64,000 nt of DNA from Allium sativum (lineage: Eukaryota; Streptophyta; Magnoliopsida; Asparagales; Amaryllidaceae): assembly GCA_030737875.1 (NCBI GenBank), contig CM060912.1, forward strand, positions 877,137,199 to 877,201,198, in the 5' to 3' direction. Below are positions 22,305-33,388 of this stretch, piece after piece. Under the pieces are notes generated by a model. That model was not told the DNA's origin, ran no database searches, and saw nothing but the letters and a program-made list of their open reading frames with translations. Both the position numbers and the translations under genes were made by a program. Within the stretch, counting starts at the first letter, position 1. The number at the start of each line of letters is the position of its first letter.

Positions 22305-22407
22305 CTGCCGCATTTTCAGGGCTTATTTTGGGCAGCAATTTCAAAACTCCATCCTCAATTTCATCCAAAGTGAGGGCTCCGCCAAGTTCATATTAGGAAC
22401 TCAAATC
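22305..22407 (-). pseudogene. Exon-like block b in CACTA-1
   Basis: A 103-nt block with acceptor GATATTATTTTGCAG and donor GGCAG|GTTTCA. The frame that joins block c contains ALTLDEIEDGVLKLLPKISP, with a TAA at its fifth codon. Good splice sites plus phase agreement with block c suggest descent from a real gene. Upstream (22500-22740) lies leader-like sequence with an AAACCCTA box. Confidence 0.5.
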
Positions 22408-22499
22408 CTGCAAAATAATATCAGACTTGTTAATATAAAATTGGAAAAGTGGATCTACAAGGAAAAATCTTGCATCCCTTATTAGCTCAAATTATTTCT

Positions 22500-22745
22500 T
22501 TGAATATATCGACGCATCTCGATGGATTGCAGAATAATTCATCTTCGTGTTTCAGAAAAAGGATTGGATATCTGGGCGGCCTGGTGCTCTCGAAACTCCC
22601 TGATCCGTGAATAAAATCATGTAGCAGCCTTTGGAACACCAAGGGATTTAGCGAAACCCTAGGATGAATTGGGAGACTAAGGGTTTAGGATGGTGAAGGG
22701 GGTAGGAAGTTATAACTCAGCGCAAAGCAGGCATGATAAAAAATA
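22500..22745 (-). promoter_or_regulatory. Leader-like region with telo-box in CACTA-1
   Basis: On the plus strand AAACCCTA lies at about 22655; this word (telo-box) is common in promoters and leaders of plant housekeeping genes in either orientation. GC content is higher than around it. It lies just upstream, on the minus strand, of exon-like blocks b to d. Confidence 0.35.
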
Positions 22746-23429
22746 ATTGTTGACCCGCCAAAAAATTTAGTTGCTGTTGTTCGAATGTTTAATTTTATCA
22801 CTTTTTGTTTGATTGATACTAGCGAATGCAGAAATATTTTTGTTTGATTCAATGTTTTTCTACACTATACATAATATTATTTCTTTAACTAATCGGTTAA
22901 GCAATCTCCACAGTCAAATTGATTTTGTTACTATAGATCATCTTGGTTCAATCACTTAATATTCATTTCAACTTGAAGTTATCGTATGAAATAGAGAAAA
23001 TCAAATGCTGAAATTTTGCAGAAGTGGGAACTAACAAGTTTTTATGAATTTTTGGATATTCTGTAAAGTATTAAATTTATTTAATTTTTGAAAATTTTAT
23101 AAATATTTTAGAGTTTAGTTTAGAAAATTTCAACATTTAAAACTTTTTGAAATATTATATACTAGATATAATTATTAACCATAAAAATTTAATATTAATA
23201 CTAAAAACAAATATTACTTCTTAATTATTAAATACAACTTATTAATCGTTAGTTATTAAAATTTAATTACTAAATGTATTAACGATATTTTTTAATTATT
23301 CTTCTTAATTGTTAAGTATTAAATATTACAAATTGATTATTAATAGTAAATTATTAGTTATTAATTATAAATAATCAATATAAATGTATTAAATATTAAT
23401 TATTAGTTATTATATTAAAATATAGTCAT

Positions 23430-23600
23430 ATATTACAACAGTCAAAAAATAAAAGTTGTGATAGGCTTTTATTACAACTGTCAAAATAACACAGTTGTTA
23501 AAAATAAGTTTATTACATTTTTTCTAGAAAAAAGTTGTAAAAACATTTATTACAATGGTGCTTTTATCACCGTTGTAAAACTAAAGTTGTAATATGGTGT
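23430..23600. repeat. CACTA-1 right subterminal repeats
   Basis: About nine TTACAA(C/T)/GTTGTAA words mirror those of the left end, ending just before the terminal repeat. Confidence 0.8.
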
Positions 23601-23613
23601 TTTTGTTGTAGTG

Positions 23614-23616
23614 TGG
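23614..23616. repeat. CACTA-1 TSD, right copy (TGG)
   Basis: Second copy of the 3-bp duplication. Confidence 0.9.
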
Positions 23617-23772
23617 CTTCGGGCGATCGACTGGAACCTTCTATGGTTTTGATCGTTGTTGTTTCTAGCATACTAGATAAGACGGATTTTATGTTCTCGC
23701 TTCAACGGGATCCACCAAGGGACCTCGGTGAATTCTATTTTGAGGTAGATCGGTTTTTAAGGGAAGAGAATG
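23617..23772 (+). pseudogene. gag of element A, piece 2
   Basis: It continues the frame of piece 1 across CACTA-1 with no gap once a single TGG is kept, and is open for about 50 codons to the next insertion. It contains SSILDKTDF and FEVDRFLREEN. The 5' end of element B interrupts it. Confidence 0.75.
23768..23772. repeat. Element B TSD, left copy (GAATG)
   Basis: Matches GGATG at 57402-57406 in four of five positions; both belong to the gag of element A, whose frame rejoins here. Confidence 0.75.
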
Positions 23773-24234
23773 TGTAACAACCCAGATTTTCGGGTAACCT
23801 AGAAGCAAGGATTTAATGGGTTTTGTGATTCTTAAGATAATATGTTGGTGATACGATTTTGTGAGACTAACTCGTATAACATTTAAATTTGAAAAATATA
23901 GTTTTGAGCAACTCTAGATCGAGTATTAGGAATAAATTATATAAATTTGTTATCCTATAAATTATTCCAATCTATATTCTTAAGATCATAATTTAATAAT
24001 TAAAGGGGATATTGAAAATATATTTTGGGAATCTATATTTAAGGGGAAATGTACTTTCAATACCAAAGGGTAAATTGTTGATTTAATTATTAAATTACTA
24101 ATTGGGGTTTTAAATACAAAGATGTATCTTAGTAATAATATTAATAGAGGAATTGTAACTAAATTACAATAATGAATTTAAAGTGTACATGTGGCTTTTA
24201 AAATATTAATTATTGGACAAATTAATTTGTTGAT

Positions 24235-24236
<2 letters not shown>

Positions 24237-24275
<39 letters not shown>
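24237..24275. repeat. (TA)n microsatellite in element B LTR
   Basis: About 19 TA units at the place where the sister LTR has a longer unique segment. Confidence 0.85.
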
Positions 24276-25139
24276 ATGTGGATCAATATGTGGCTTTTAA
24301 AATACTATGTTGCTAATTAGTGTTTTAATACTTAAATTGTGTCACTAAGTTTGAATAACATAATTAAGTTGATCTTGGGCTTCAAATGGGTACTTAGACC
24401 ATTCCCTCCACCTTTTTATTTCTTTTGGGTACTTACTATAAAAGCTACATTTATTTTCCTCCTTCCGTCGTTTTCTTTTTCTTTGTGAAGCTCAATAAGA
24501 AAACTTGTCTTCTCTTCCTCTCAAAATAAAAACCCTACGCTGTTCGAAAAATCAAAACAAATCAAATAAATTTCCCAAAATTTCCAAATTTTGGTATATT
24601 ATTTCTGTTATGACCCAGCACCTCTTCTCCAAATTTCATATCGTTTGGTTTAGTTTTGATTGGTCAAGCATCTTCATTTCTCTAGTGATTTTCGGGTCAT
24701 ATATGGGCAGAAAACGAAGGAAAATAATTAAGTTTGCTATGCCAAATCCTTGCTACACCGTGGTCAAAATTGCAGTTTTTTTTCAAGAGAATATAACTTC
24801 TTCTGTTCAAATTAGAGAGAACCGCAAATCAATATTTCAAGCTTTTATCTCTCCTAAGTTTCAGGAAGGAAGTTACAGTATGCTCCTTTTTTGATGTTCC
24901 ATGCTCTTTATCTACCATATACAGCTCCAAATTGATGGAAATCTTGCTATAATCCAATCAAGGTGATTCAATGGACTCACACTTTCTAGTTTACATTGTT
25001 TTAGTTTTATTTGTTGAATCAATCTACTGTTCGTATAAAATATGTAGCTTTTCTGAGTCATATTGGTCATTTTGTCGTTGTGCAGAAATCACAACAAAAC
25101 TCCATGTTTGAGCCGCTTGATCCTTTTTGCATGTTGTTT

Positions 25140-25810
25140 TCCATCCTCTTATGAGTATATCTGCAAATTATGGTACCATTTTGAGCTGATTTGGGTGGGT
25201 AAACAAGTCGCTAAAGTTGGGGTTTCGTCGTGAAATTGACCTGGAACAAAACAGTGCCCAAATTCAACTTCTGGGAGATGTATCTCCTTCGTTGTTGATC
25301 GGATTTAAGTAATTCTTTTTTGTTTCGATGTTTGGGATCTTGTCTATAAGCTTGCAAAATTTTAGGCATATCCAATATTGTTTGCCCATTCAAATCAGGT
25401 CCCAAATTTGGACCTGGAAGTGACTGTTGTTCATCTTGTTCTAGTTGCTGAAATCACAGTCAAAGTGTAACTTTGGGCTGTTATAACTTCATGATCGTTG
25501 ATCTATTCTGGACGATTCTTTTTATTTCTGTAAATCTTGAGACTTTGTCTAATTATCTGCAAATTTTTAGGCCAATCAGAGGTCATTTGACTATTCAAAC
25601 CTGGTCCCAAAATTGGACCTGGAAATAATTTCAGCCCATGCTGAAATTTAGTCCAATGTCCACATTTGGAGCCCGATGTATTTTTCGTGCGATGTCAGAA
25701 TTTAGTGAATCCTGTTTCATTTGAAAGTTAGGTATTTCGTTCATATTAAATTTTAGACAAACCGGATGTCGTTTGGTCATTTGAAACTATTTTGAAAGTT
25801 GCAACCCTGA
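25140..25810 (+). repeat. Degenerate repeats of about 200 bp in element B LTR
   Basis: Units share TGCAAA(A/T)TTTTAGGC, GGTCATTTG and a near-palindrome CAGGTCCCAAATTTGGACCTG (25396-25416; relative at 25601-25620). Clear copies start near 25355 and 25560; weaker ones near 25160 and 25745. The same series is in the 3' LTR at about 54850-55510. Confidence 0.6.
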
Positions 25811-26182
25811 TTGATTTCTGGGCATATTTCATGCATTAGTGTAAATTTGGGCGTCTTTCCTTAAGTATTTTCATGCTTTTCTTGATCTAGTTTTAAGCCA
25901 TGTTTTTTGTGTTATATTTTGGCTAAATTTATTAATGGATAAGCCTAAATTATCACTAATGCATAATTTGGGTTTTATGTATTTAGTGATGAGTTTTGAG
26001 CACACATTACACGAATTATACTTGTTTTCTGATATACATATAAATTAAGTATTTGTTATAGTTTTGAGGCTAAATGAGGTTTATAATTTTAGTTCTTAAC
26101 ACTAAGCGATCTAAAAACAATAGTAGAAAAAATATCTTCAAATCTATAGCTTTCCAAGGAAGAACACTATTAGTTTCGTAAA

Positions 26183-26185
26183 AAT
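26183..26185. repeat. CACTA-2 TSD, left copy (AAT)
   Basis: Repeated at 33386-33388; the sister LTR of element B has one AAT here (in GTAAAAATGTTTCAT near 55872). Confidence 0.92.
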
Positions 26186-26208
26186 CACTACAAGAAAAAG
26201 ACCTTTTT

Positions 26209-26590
26209 ATAGCGTTTAATAAACGCTATGGAAGGATACGATGGCGTTTTTACGAACGTTGTATATCTACATGTTGTAATATGTCAGGGGTCTACAATAG
26301 CAAACTAATAATCGCTATTAAAAACATGCTATAAATGATGTTACTCATAGCGTTTCAGAATTGCTATTAAATGGACGATTTGCAACATGCAAATTCCTAT
26401 CTATAACGTTTGCTGTTTGCTATAAAACTTTGACGCAGAGCTGTGGTTTATGCTGCTATTATTTATGATGTCATTTAATTGCTATTTATAGCAACTATAA
26501 ACGTTGTAGATAAACATTGCTTGATTATTACAGCAACTACAAACGCTATAGAAAGACCATAGAAAATTTAATTTAGTATTTTATAGCATT
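26209..26590. repeat. CACTA-2 left subterminal repeats
   Basis: Words of the type (T)ATAGC(G/A)(T)TT and their complements recur more than ten times. The first pair forms an inverted repeat with 10-bp arms (26209-26218 and 26220-26229). The right end lacks an equally clear set. Confidence 0.75.
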
Positions 26591-27749
26591 ATTTACTTGC
26601 CATGAAAACTATTTAATCTTTGCACAATATTTTTATTGCACTAGCATAATGCTATAGTATTTATAGTCATTATTAAAAGTATTTCATGCACAATATTAAG
26701 CATATAAATATTTCTGATCAAAAGTATACCATACGAAGTTCGAAGCACATAAATATTTGTGATCAAAAGTAATAATTCTTACAATTTTTGCCAACCAAAA
26801 CAATATATAGTAAAAAGGACAATCCATACAACCGTAGCTAACCAAAACGATACATAGTAAAAGTAAAGATGTATTAACATCGATGCAAAATACATTTAAA
26901 GGGGAATGTGTGCGAAAAAATGACTTTGCTGCCTTCCAATGTGTAGTAACCCCAATATCACCATATATCACCTGTCTAAAAGAAGCACATGTACGTCTAT
27001 TAGTCATAAAGGTAGAAATGTAGACGTATTAAACATAGTTTCAAACATTAATTTATTTTTTGAAATGTAGCAAATATACGTCTATTTTATTATTTATAAA
27101 TTTATTTATTTTTCTTGAATTTTGCCGATATTTAGATAATTATTTAACTTACATTAAACGTGTTTATCCTATTTATAATTTTATACTACTGCGTTATTTT
27201 TTTATAAATTTATTTAAGTTTTTTTAAACGTAGTCAATTTTAGAAAATTGCTTAACTTTTATAAAACTTAGTTTTGTTAATTTAGTTAAATTTTATAAAA
27301 AAAGTAGTTTATTTTCTTATAAAAACTTGGTTATATTTTACAAAATAAATGTCAAATGTTTATAAAATTTGATTACCTCCTGTTAATATTAGCTAAACTT
27401 TATTGCGTACATTATCTCAGTAAACTTACTCTATTTTAAAACCTAAACTAAGTTTCATAAACTCACTTAATTTCTATAAAAATTACTTAATTTTCACAAA
27501 TAAGGGTAATTTTTATAAATTTATTTAATCCATTAAATTTTTATAAACTTAAATATTTTTAATTATTTTACTTACCTTTTTTAAAATATTGTCAATACTG
27601 AGGATAATTGTTCAATGCATAAAAACTTGTTTAGTTTATTTAGTTTTTTATGTAACTTTGTTAAGTTTTCTAAACTTACTTAATTTCTATATAAATTAAT
27701 TACTTTGCATAGATTAGGTTAAATTTTTAAATTTATTTATGAGATTTTT

Positions 27750-27948
27750 AGGCATAAGGACAAAGTCAACCAAAAATTTAGTCATAAGGACAAAAGCCTA
27801 AAATTTTAGCCTTAAGGACAATTTTTAGTGTAAAGGGAGGAATTCAGAGACCCACTATAATTTCATACTTTACATTAAAGTTTGTTCTTATGGCTAATTT
27901 TTTTGTCTTTTGCTCTTTTGGCTAAATTTTTTGTTCATTTTGTCTTTC
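27750..27948. repeat. Foldback (MITE-like) sequence
   Basis: The left arm (27750-27835) carries GGCATAAGGACAAA, AAATTTAGTCATAAGGAC and TTTTAGTGTAAAG. The right arm (27868-27948) carries their inverted relatives CTTTACATTAAAG, GTTCTTATGGCTAA and TTTTGTC. Arms are about 80 bp and imperfect. TSD not clear. Confidence 0.55.
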
Positions 27949-29121
27949 ACACTATTTTCCTGCTTATTTATTTTGCTAAATTTTTATAAACTTAAATAGC
28001 TTTTATAAGTTTATTTACTTTTTACAAAATATTGTCAATATTACGATAACTATTCAATTTATATAAACTTGTTTAGCTTATTTAAAATTTTATGTAACTT
28101 AGTAGTTTTTATAAACTTGCTTAATTTATATAAAAAACAATTAGTTTTTATAAATTAAGTTAACTTTCATAAATTTATTTACTTTGTTAGTTTTTATAGA
28201 CTTAAATATTTTTTTACAACTTTGTTTACTTTTTCCAAAATATTATCAATATTAAGATAACTATTCAATTTATATAGACTTTATTAACTTATTTAAAATT
28301 TTATATAACTTAGTTAATTTTAATAAGTTTATTAAATTTTCTAAAACTTAGTAACTTCTAAAAAAGTAATTTTATTTTATTTTAAGGAAGGTTAAATTTA
28401 TAACATAATACATAGTTTCACAGCTTGGAATCTGCCTACAAAATAACATTGATATATCATATTTTATGTGGACTACTCCAAGTCAACATCTAACAAACAT
28501 AACTGCAGCAGCTGATTATTGCATGGCAGTAAAATATTCTAATAGGATGAAGTTAGGATGCCTGCGTACCATTGTCTTCAAGATGGTGCAGCTGCTTCTG
28601 CGATGTCTTCAGAACTCAAGAAACATGGTTGGTTCACTGAAACAAGCAGCAAGCAGCCTTCCCACATTTTGTCTTTTATCACCACCTAGTTGAATTCTAC
28701 TAAACTCAATTTATTGTACGGTATTTTAAAGCATCCTATGGATTTAGAACAGAAAATATAAGACAAATACAGTTATAAGAACAGATCAGATAGTACAACT
28801 ATTGAACATTAATCATTTGACTCAGGTAAATAACAACACTTTTGGAATTCGAAAACATACTTAACAGAGCAAGATTCACCTTGTAAACTGAAGGCATCAA
28901 GAAGAGTACTACATATATGCAGACTATAAACAAAACATCATGTCGGATCATCCATCGATACACAAACTTATCACTAACCATATAAGCAGCTGAGTCAAAA
29001 ATTCAAAAATGAGTTGAATACAGTGAAAATGCGTATAAAAAACAGAGACACATAGTTGCTTTAAACGAATGCTACATAAAAACGATTCTCTAGTATGTCC
29101 CTGGGACAGCTTTACCTACTT

Positions 29122-29293
29122 GTTCAGTTTCAGTTTCGACGAACTGAGCAGTGCTCAGTTTCAGCTTCGACGAACTGAGTATGTGCTCAGTTTCAGTTTC
29201 TTGAAACTAAGCATGTTCAGTTTCATAGAAACTGAGCAGTGCTCAGTTTCAGTTTCGACGAACTGAGCATGTGCTCAGTTTCAGACTTCAGTT
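29122..29293. repeat. CAGTTTC / GAACTGAGCA repeat cluster
   Basis: At least four copies of a unit of about 38 bp made of TGCTCAGTTTCAG, TTTCGACGAACTGAGCA and variants. Within each unit TTCAGTT and AACTGAG can pair, so the cluster could form several hairpins. Confidence 0.75.
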
Positions 29294-31263
29294 ACTTGAA
29301 ATGTAGTATAACAACAGTGATATAATATATGAATTAGAGAATGAGCTAGGGACGTGGGTCCCTGTTTCTGGGAAAGGTGAAGGCTTTAATTTTAACGCCT
29401 TGTACAATGAAAGGAAACTGTGCATTCCTTCCACTTGCCAAGCGCAGGCTTGATGAGAGATAAAAATTTATTTGCAGATGCAAATCACAGAAAGGAAATA
29501 GCAGAACTGACAATAAATTATTACCCAACCAAAAGTTTATGATATAACTGTGTGATAAATTTTCACATAATCCACACAGCCAACAAACGGTGACATGCAT
29601 CTTAATTAAACCAAAAGATGCGAGGAGTTTTCACCTCTTAATTAAACCAAAACATCTATTTCAACGTTCATACTATGACAAAATAGAACTATGATAACAC
29701 AGAAGTGCTCAAGTGTATGCCACTAACAAAATAAAGCATCCCATCACGAGTTCGAATGTAATAACCTAAAAGAGACACACAGGAATATACACGAAGTAGA
29801 ACCATTTTGGAATAAAATAATTAATTTGGAAAGATAGAGGGGAAACAGGGAAAGATCCTGATATTGAGCGAAAATTGATTGTTAATTATTTATGCCTATT
29901 ATTTCATCATGTATAACACTCAAGCATTCATAGATTAATTTCAAAATAGTTTCATACTTAAATGTTAACTGGAATCGGTTGCCAAGAAAGGAGAATGCAA
30001 GGAAAATATTTGAATTTGACATATTTGTTTTATTGAAGTTAACACTAACCTATAAATTTGTCATCAAATTAAATTATATTATTTTTATACAACAAGGACT
30101 ACGAAGGATTATGAAATCAATATGTACCATATGTGGAAAATCAATTTTAAGTTATAAATTAAGATGACAAATTCAATCTTTCTATAAACTGCATGCTATC
30201 TTTCCATGTTAGTTTACTTGCTAGTCAATTAGGATAATATTATCATGGTAAACTTCAATGTTTATCTTGTGTCCAGAATTAAGATATGTTGACCAATAAA
30301 TTTTAGCAACAAACTGCCTTACATGACAATTACAACGAATAATCCTATTATTAAAATTTCAATGTTTATAGTAAAAGCTAAGTAAAAATAGCATTAAATT
30401 TAGGATATTCCAAAGCCATTAACTATTATTAGGAAAAAAATGATTATTTTAAAAAAGTTCATCTGAATTAAACTATATCAAAAAAATTAAAACTTGTAAA
30501 TAAAGGAATGAAATCAAAATTTTCCATACCTTGTCAGCAAATGATATGATTTAGTAGTAAAGATGACGTGACCAACAAATTTGGATCATACATGTTTATT
30601 ATATTAAGATCACCATTAATGCCAAATTTTTTGTTCTAAGATGTTACCATATTAACAATACAAAATAAAATAATCGGTGAAAAGAATAACAAAATCATTT
30701 ATTGCAAGAAATTAAATTTGAAGTTGAAAATTGAGATTATAAATTTAAACAACGATATTTAAACTGAAAATAACTAGTATTGAGTTGTTTGTTATATAGT
30801 TGAAATGGGAAAGAATTTCAAATCTTAGAGGTCAACTAAAATGACATTTTTATTCAAAACTAAATTAATATAGCACATTTTATAAAGTCGTCTGAATTGG
30901 TCATCTACATCAAAATCAAAATCATTAATTGCTCATTGTTATTGTGGCTACTAGTTTTGCTATTCTATCAAAAAAAAATAGATGCTATTCTATCAAAATG
31001 TTTACGATATTATTTTAATTTTCTATTTCAAATGAATCTATAGTGAGAAAAAGATTGTTTCACAATTCAATTTGTTTCTTATGGGCATTTTATTGCTCTT
31101 TCAAACTTGTCTGTCAAATATCACATTTTCATATCAACAATGCTTAGCTAATTAATATATAACACATGAAATCTTTTAGTTTGTTAATGTTTTATTGTTA
31201 AAAAAAATCATGTTAAAAGTGTAAACTTGCACTCACTTATTGAGGAATATAAAGAAATATTAC

Positions 31264-31377
31264 CTGACCATTATATTTAAGTAGCTTAGGCTTAGGCTCG
31301 TTGCTCTGGTTCAGTCCACATACCAGCTAATTGGTCTTCATTCTTGGCTTCATGATGCTACCTACTCCTGATTATTA
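31264..31377 (-). pseudogene. Exon-like block in CACTA-2 (31.3 kb)
   Basis: On the minus strand the block has acceptor ATAATAATCAG and donor GGTCAG|GTAATA. Its best frame has one stop (TAG) and otherwise reads about 30 codons. No family recognised; possibly the last visible exon of a decayed spliced gene. Confidence 0.3.
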
Positions 31378-32257
31378 TATTTTGGTAGCATAGATCTACT
31401 GACACAACCTCTTTCCATTCAGATCTTAACCAAACCACCACCTTGCCGATAAAATCGTCAGCACTTGAAGCTCCACCTGCCTCACCCGAGAATCTCGGCC
31501 GGTAGCAGTGCTCCCATAAACTGTTGTAAACTGTAGTTTGTTAGTGATATAAATAAAGGTACATTTACTAAAACTGGTCCAAATTTTCAACATCCAAAAA
31601 TTATTAGAACCAAAAGACAAATTTGCATCCTAGTTATCTTAGCAATCACAATTTCGTCTTTTACATATGATATTTGTAGTAGTATACGTTCAACCTTCAG
31701 GAGCCACAAAAACGAAATGATAACATGAACTTAATGATCGGTTTTAATGGATGAAAACAATCCTTATCTCTAGCAATATGATAAAAAGAGCATTACAAAG
31801 GCATGAACATACACTTAAAATTATGAAAATATCTGGCATAATCATATTCCATATTATGTAGACATGTAACAGCAACAATGGCATGATCATATACCATTTT
31901 TTCAGTCCAAAATGCGTTAATCCAAAAATCTGAAATAATGTCAACTTTAGACTATCAATGGAAAGAATGGACTTCCAAAGATAGCAAGTGAGTTGAAATA
32001 AGTGGACGCATAGGAGATTATTTTATTAAAAAAATATTCCAATAGGCCTATCATCACATAGCAGCTACAAACAGATAGTGCAATGTTTAATTTGGTATGA
32101 TGCCTTAGGTGGTTTCTTCTTTACTTTACTTGCAAGGTGTGCAGCCCTATGTTTCTTTTATTTTTGAAACCATTATGTTTAGTGCAATTTAAGTGAACCA
32201 AAGTAAAAATGCAATTTAGGTGTGCAGCCCTATAAAATCGTTGTAATGGGTTCTCAC

Positions 32258-32290
32258 CAAAGCAGTAATTCCATCAGCATTTTCACAGAC
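32258..32290 (-). pseudogene. 33-nt mini-exon-like block in CACTA-2
   Basis: Acceptor TACTGGGTAACAG and donor TTTG|GTGAGA enclose 33 nt that are open as VCENADGITAL. The length is a multiple of three. Minimal coding evidence, but both splice sites are good. Confidence 0.4.
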
Positions 32291-32393
32291 CTGTTACCCA
32301 GTAGAAATGTACCAAACAAGGAGTCCAATATTTTAATGAGTTATACAAAATATAAATGATGAATGGTAAGTTCTTGCAAAGAGATTTTTTTAC

Positions 32394-32433
32394 CTGAACA
32401 GCAGCATGATAGAAAAGTTATTCGCCCACTGAA
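32394..32433 (-). pseudogene. 40-nt exon-like block in CACTA-2
   Basis: Donor TTCAG|GTAAAA. The acceptor is either ATTGCAAG or CAAGTTCAG. With the first acceptor, joining it to the block at 32806 keeps an open frame. Confidence 0.35.
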
Positions 32434-32805
32434 CTTGCAATAACAATTTGAATGGACTGCTTGATTAAGGAGTAATAACACACATGGAGATATGATGCAA
32501 TGGTACAAATTGTTAGTTTAAAATTGATTTCATATACATACCCAGAAGTTCCATTATTTATTCCAAATAGTTGCAAAGTTGAAATTACAGTCAACTATAA
32601 AATAATCAATATGCAGAAAAAAGTGGAGATGAAAATAGGAGAAAAATGCATACTTTGCATTTGTAGCAATCCATGTTCGTTGGGCACAAGGAAATATATA
32701 GGAAATGTACAGCCTGAAGAGGGAGAAATCATAATAATCAAATTTGTACTCAAATCACCAAAACCAAATAGAGTAAAAAACAAATATTAGCAATCAAAAT
32801 AGTAC

Positions 32806-32868
32806 CTGCTAACAAAGATGGATATAATTCTTTTATGGGCGCATGAGCCATAGAATCTTACAATCGTT
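32806..32868 (-). pseudogene. Exon-like block with candidate start codon in CACTA-2
   Basis: A 63-nt block between acceptor CGGTTAACAG and donor TTAGCAG|GTACTA. It contains an ATG that opens MAHAPIKELYPSLLA to the donor. A further leader block (32956 to about 33080) ends with donor CAGCAG|GTACAT. Together they look like the 5' part of a minus-strand gene starting near the right end of the transposon, the usual promoter position in CACTA elements. Confidence 0.45.
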
Positions 32869-32955
32869 CTGTTAACCGTAAGTAAGTGTGGATTAGAAAC
32901 AACTCAAAGCTCCACCGAAAAAGTAAAAAAAAAAAAACAGAAATTGAACATGTAC

Positions 32956-33080
32956 CTGCTGTTCTAGGTTTACAAAATTTGATGCTTCGGATTTGAGAAT
33001 CGTTGAGTAATCGGCCTTTGTTACAAAATCGGGTTTAGTGAAGAATCGCCTAGTAATCGAGAGTGGAGCGGAGAGAGTTT
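32956..33080 (-). other. Candidate non-coding first exon in CACTA-2
   Basis: GC-richer than its surroundings, pyrimidine-rich on the minus strand (CTCTCCGCTCCACTCTC) and ended by a good donor. It resembles a plant 5' UTR. Confidence 0.35.
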
Positions 33081-33385
33081 CAGTATGAGAAGGTATTATT
33101 GATTAAAGAGGAGATTAGTGAGTGGGAGGGACATGATTGCGAGATCCGTAAGTAGGCATATTAGGGATTTCGGAAGTGAAGCAAAAGAGGGATTATTGGA
33201 GGCCTACGAAAATGAAGAGAGGGATTATTGGCGGCCTACGTTGGACCGCCAATTTTTCCTTTTTCCGTATTACAGCGTCAACGCAAGTTGTTATTTAATT
33301 TAAATGGCCCTTAGCTACCTAATTATAGCAAGACATGTTATCGTGCATTTCTTGTTTGCTATCAATATATCATTATCTTGTAGTG

Positions 33386-33388
33386 AAT
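33386..33388. repeat. CACTA-2 TSD, right copy (AAT)
   Basis: Second copy of AAT; element B's LTR continues with GTTTCAT. Confidence 0.92.

Larger units (their letters stand above)
19608..23613. mobile_element. CACTA-1: non-autonomous CACTA (En/Spm) DNA transposon
   Basis: The ends are CACTACAACAAA and its inverted form TTTGTTGTAGTG, with a 3-bp TSD (TGG). Removing the element plus one TSD rejoins the gag frame of element A, which confirms both ends. About 16 TTACAAC/GTTGTAA words crowd the first 370 bp and about nine the last 170 bp: the subterminal repeats to which the transposon protein binds in this superfamily. No transposase ORF is visible in 4.0 kb, so mobility would depend on a partner. 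The interior carries exon-like blocks on the minus strand. Confidence 0.93.
23773..26185 (+). repeat. 5' LTR of element B, piece 1
   Basis: Homologous to 52873 to about 55881. Relative to the 3' LTR it lacks about 600 bp (53330-53930) and instead has a (TA)n tract. The 129-residue open frame at 24505-24894 is not kept in the sister LTR and is treated as chance. Confidence 0.9.
26591..31263. other. CACTA-2 left and middle interior, no assigned gene
   Basis: Very AT-rich (27000-28400 consists largely of TTTATAAA/TTTA words). It contains a foldback-like sequence and a cluster of CAGTTTC repeats, listed separately. The 75-residue frame at 28466-28693 shows no known motif. Confidence 0.5.
26186..33385. 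mobile_element. CACTA-2: 7.2-kb non-autonomous CACTA transposon
   Basis: The ends are CACTACAAGA and TCTTGTAGTG with TSD AAT. The 3' LTR of element B provides the empty site with a single AAT, proving both ends. The left 400 bp hold repeated ATAGCGTTT/AACGCTAT words. No transposase domain is visible. The right half has exon-like blocks on the minus strand and a leader-like region near its right end. Confidence 0.95.

Noticed and set aside
24505..24894. 129-residue open frame in the 5' LTR of element B
   Set aside because: The homologous part of the 3' LTR (about 54160-54560) is not open in the same way, so it is a chance frame in LTR sequence.
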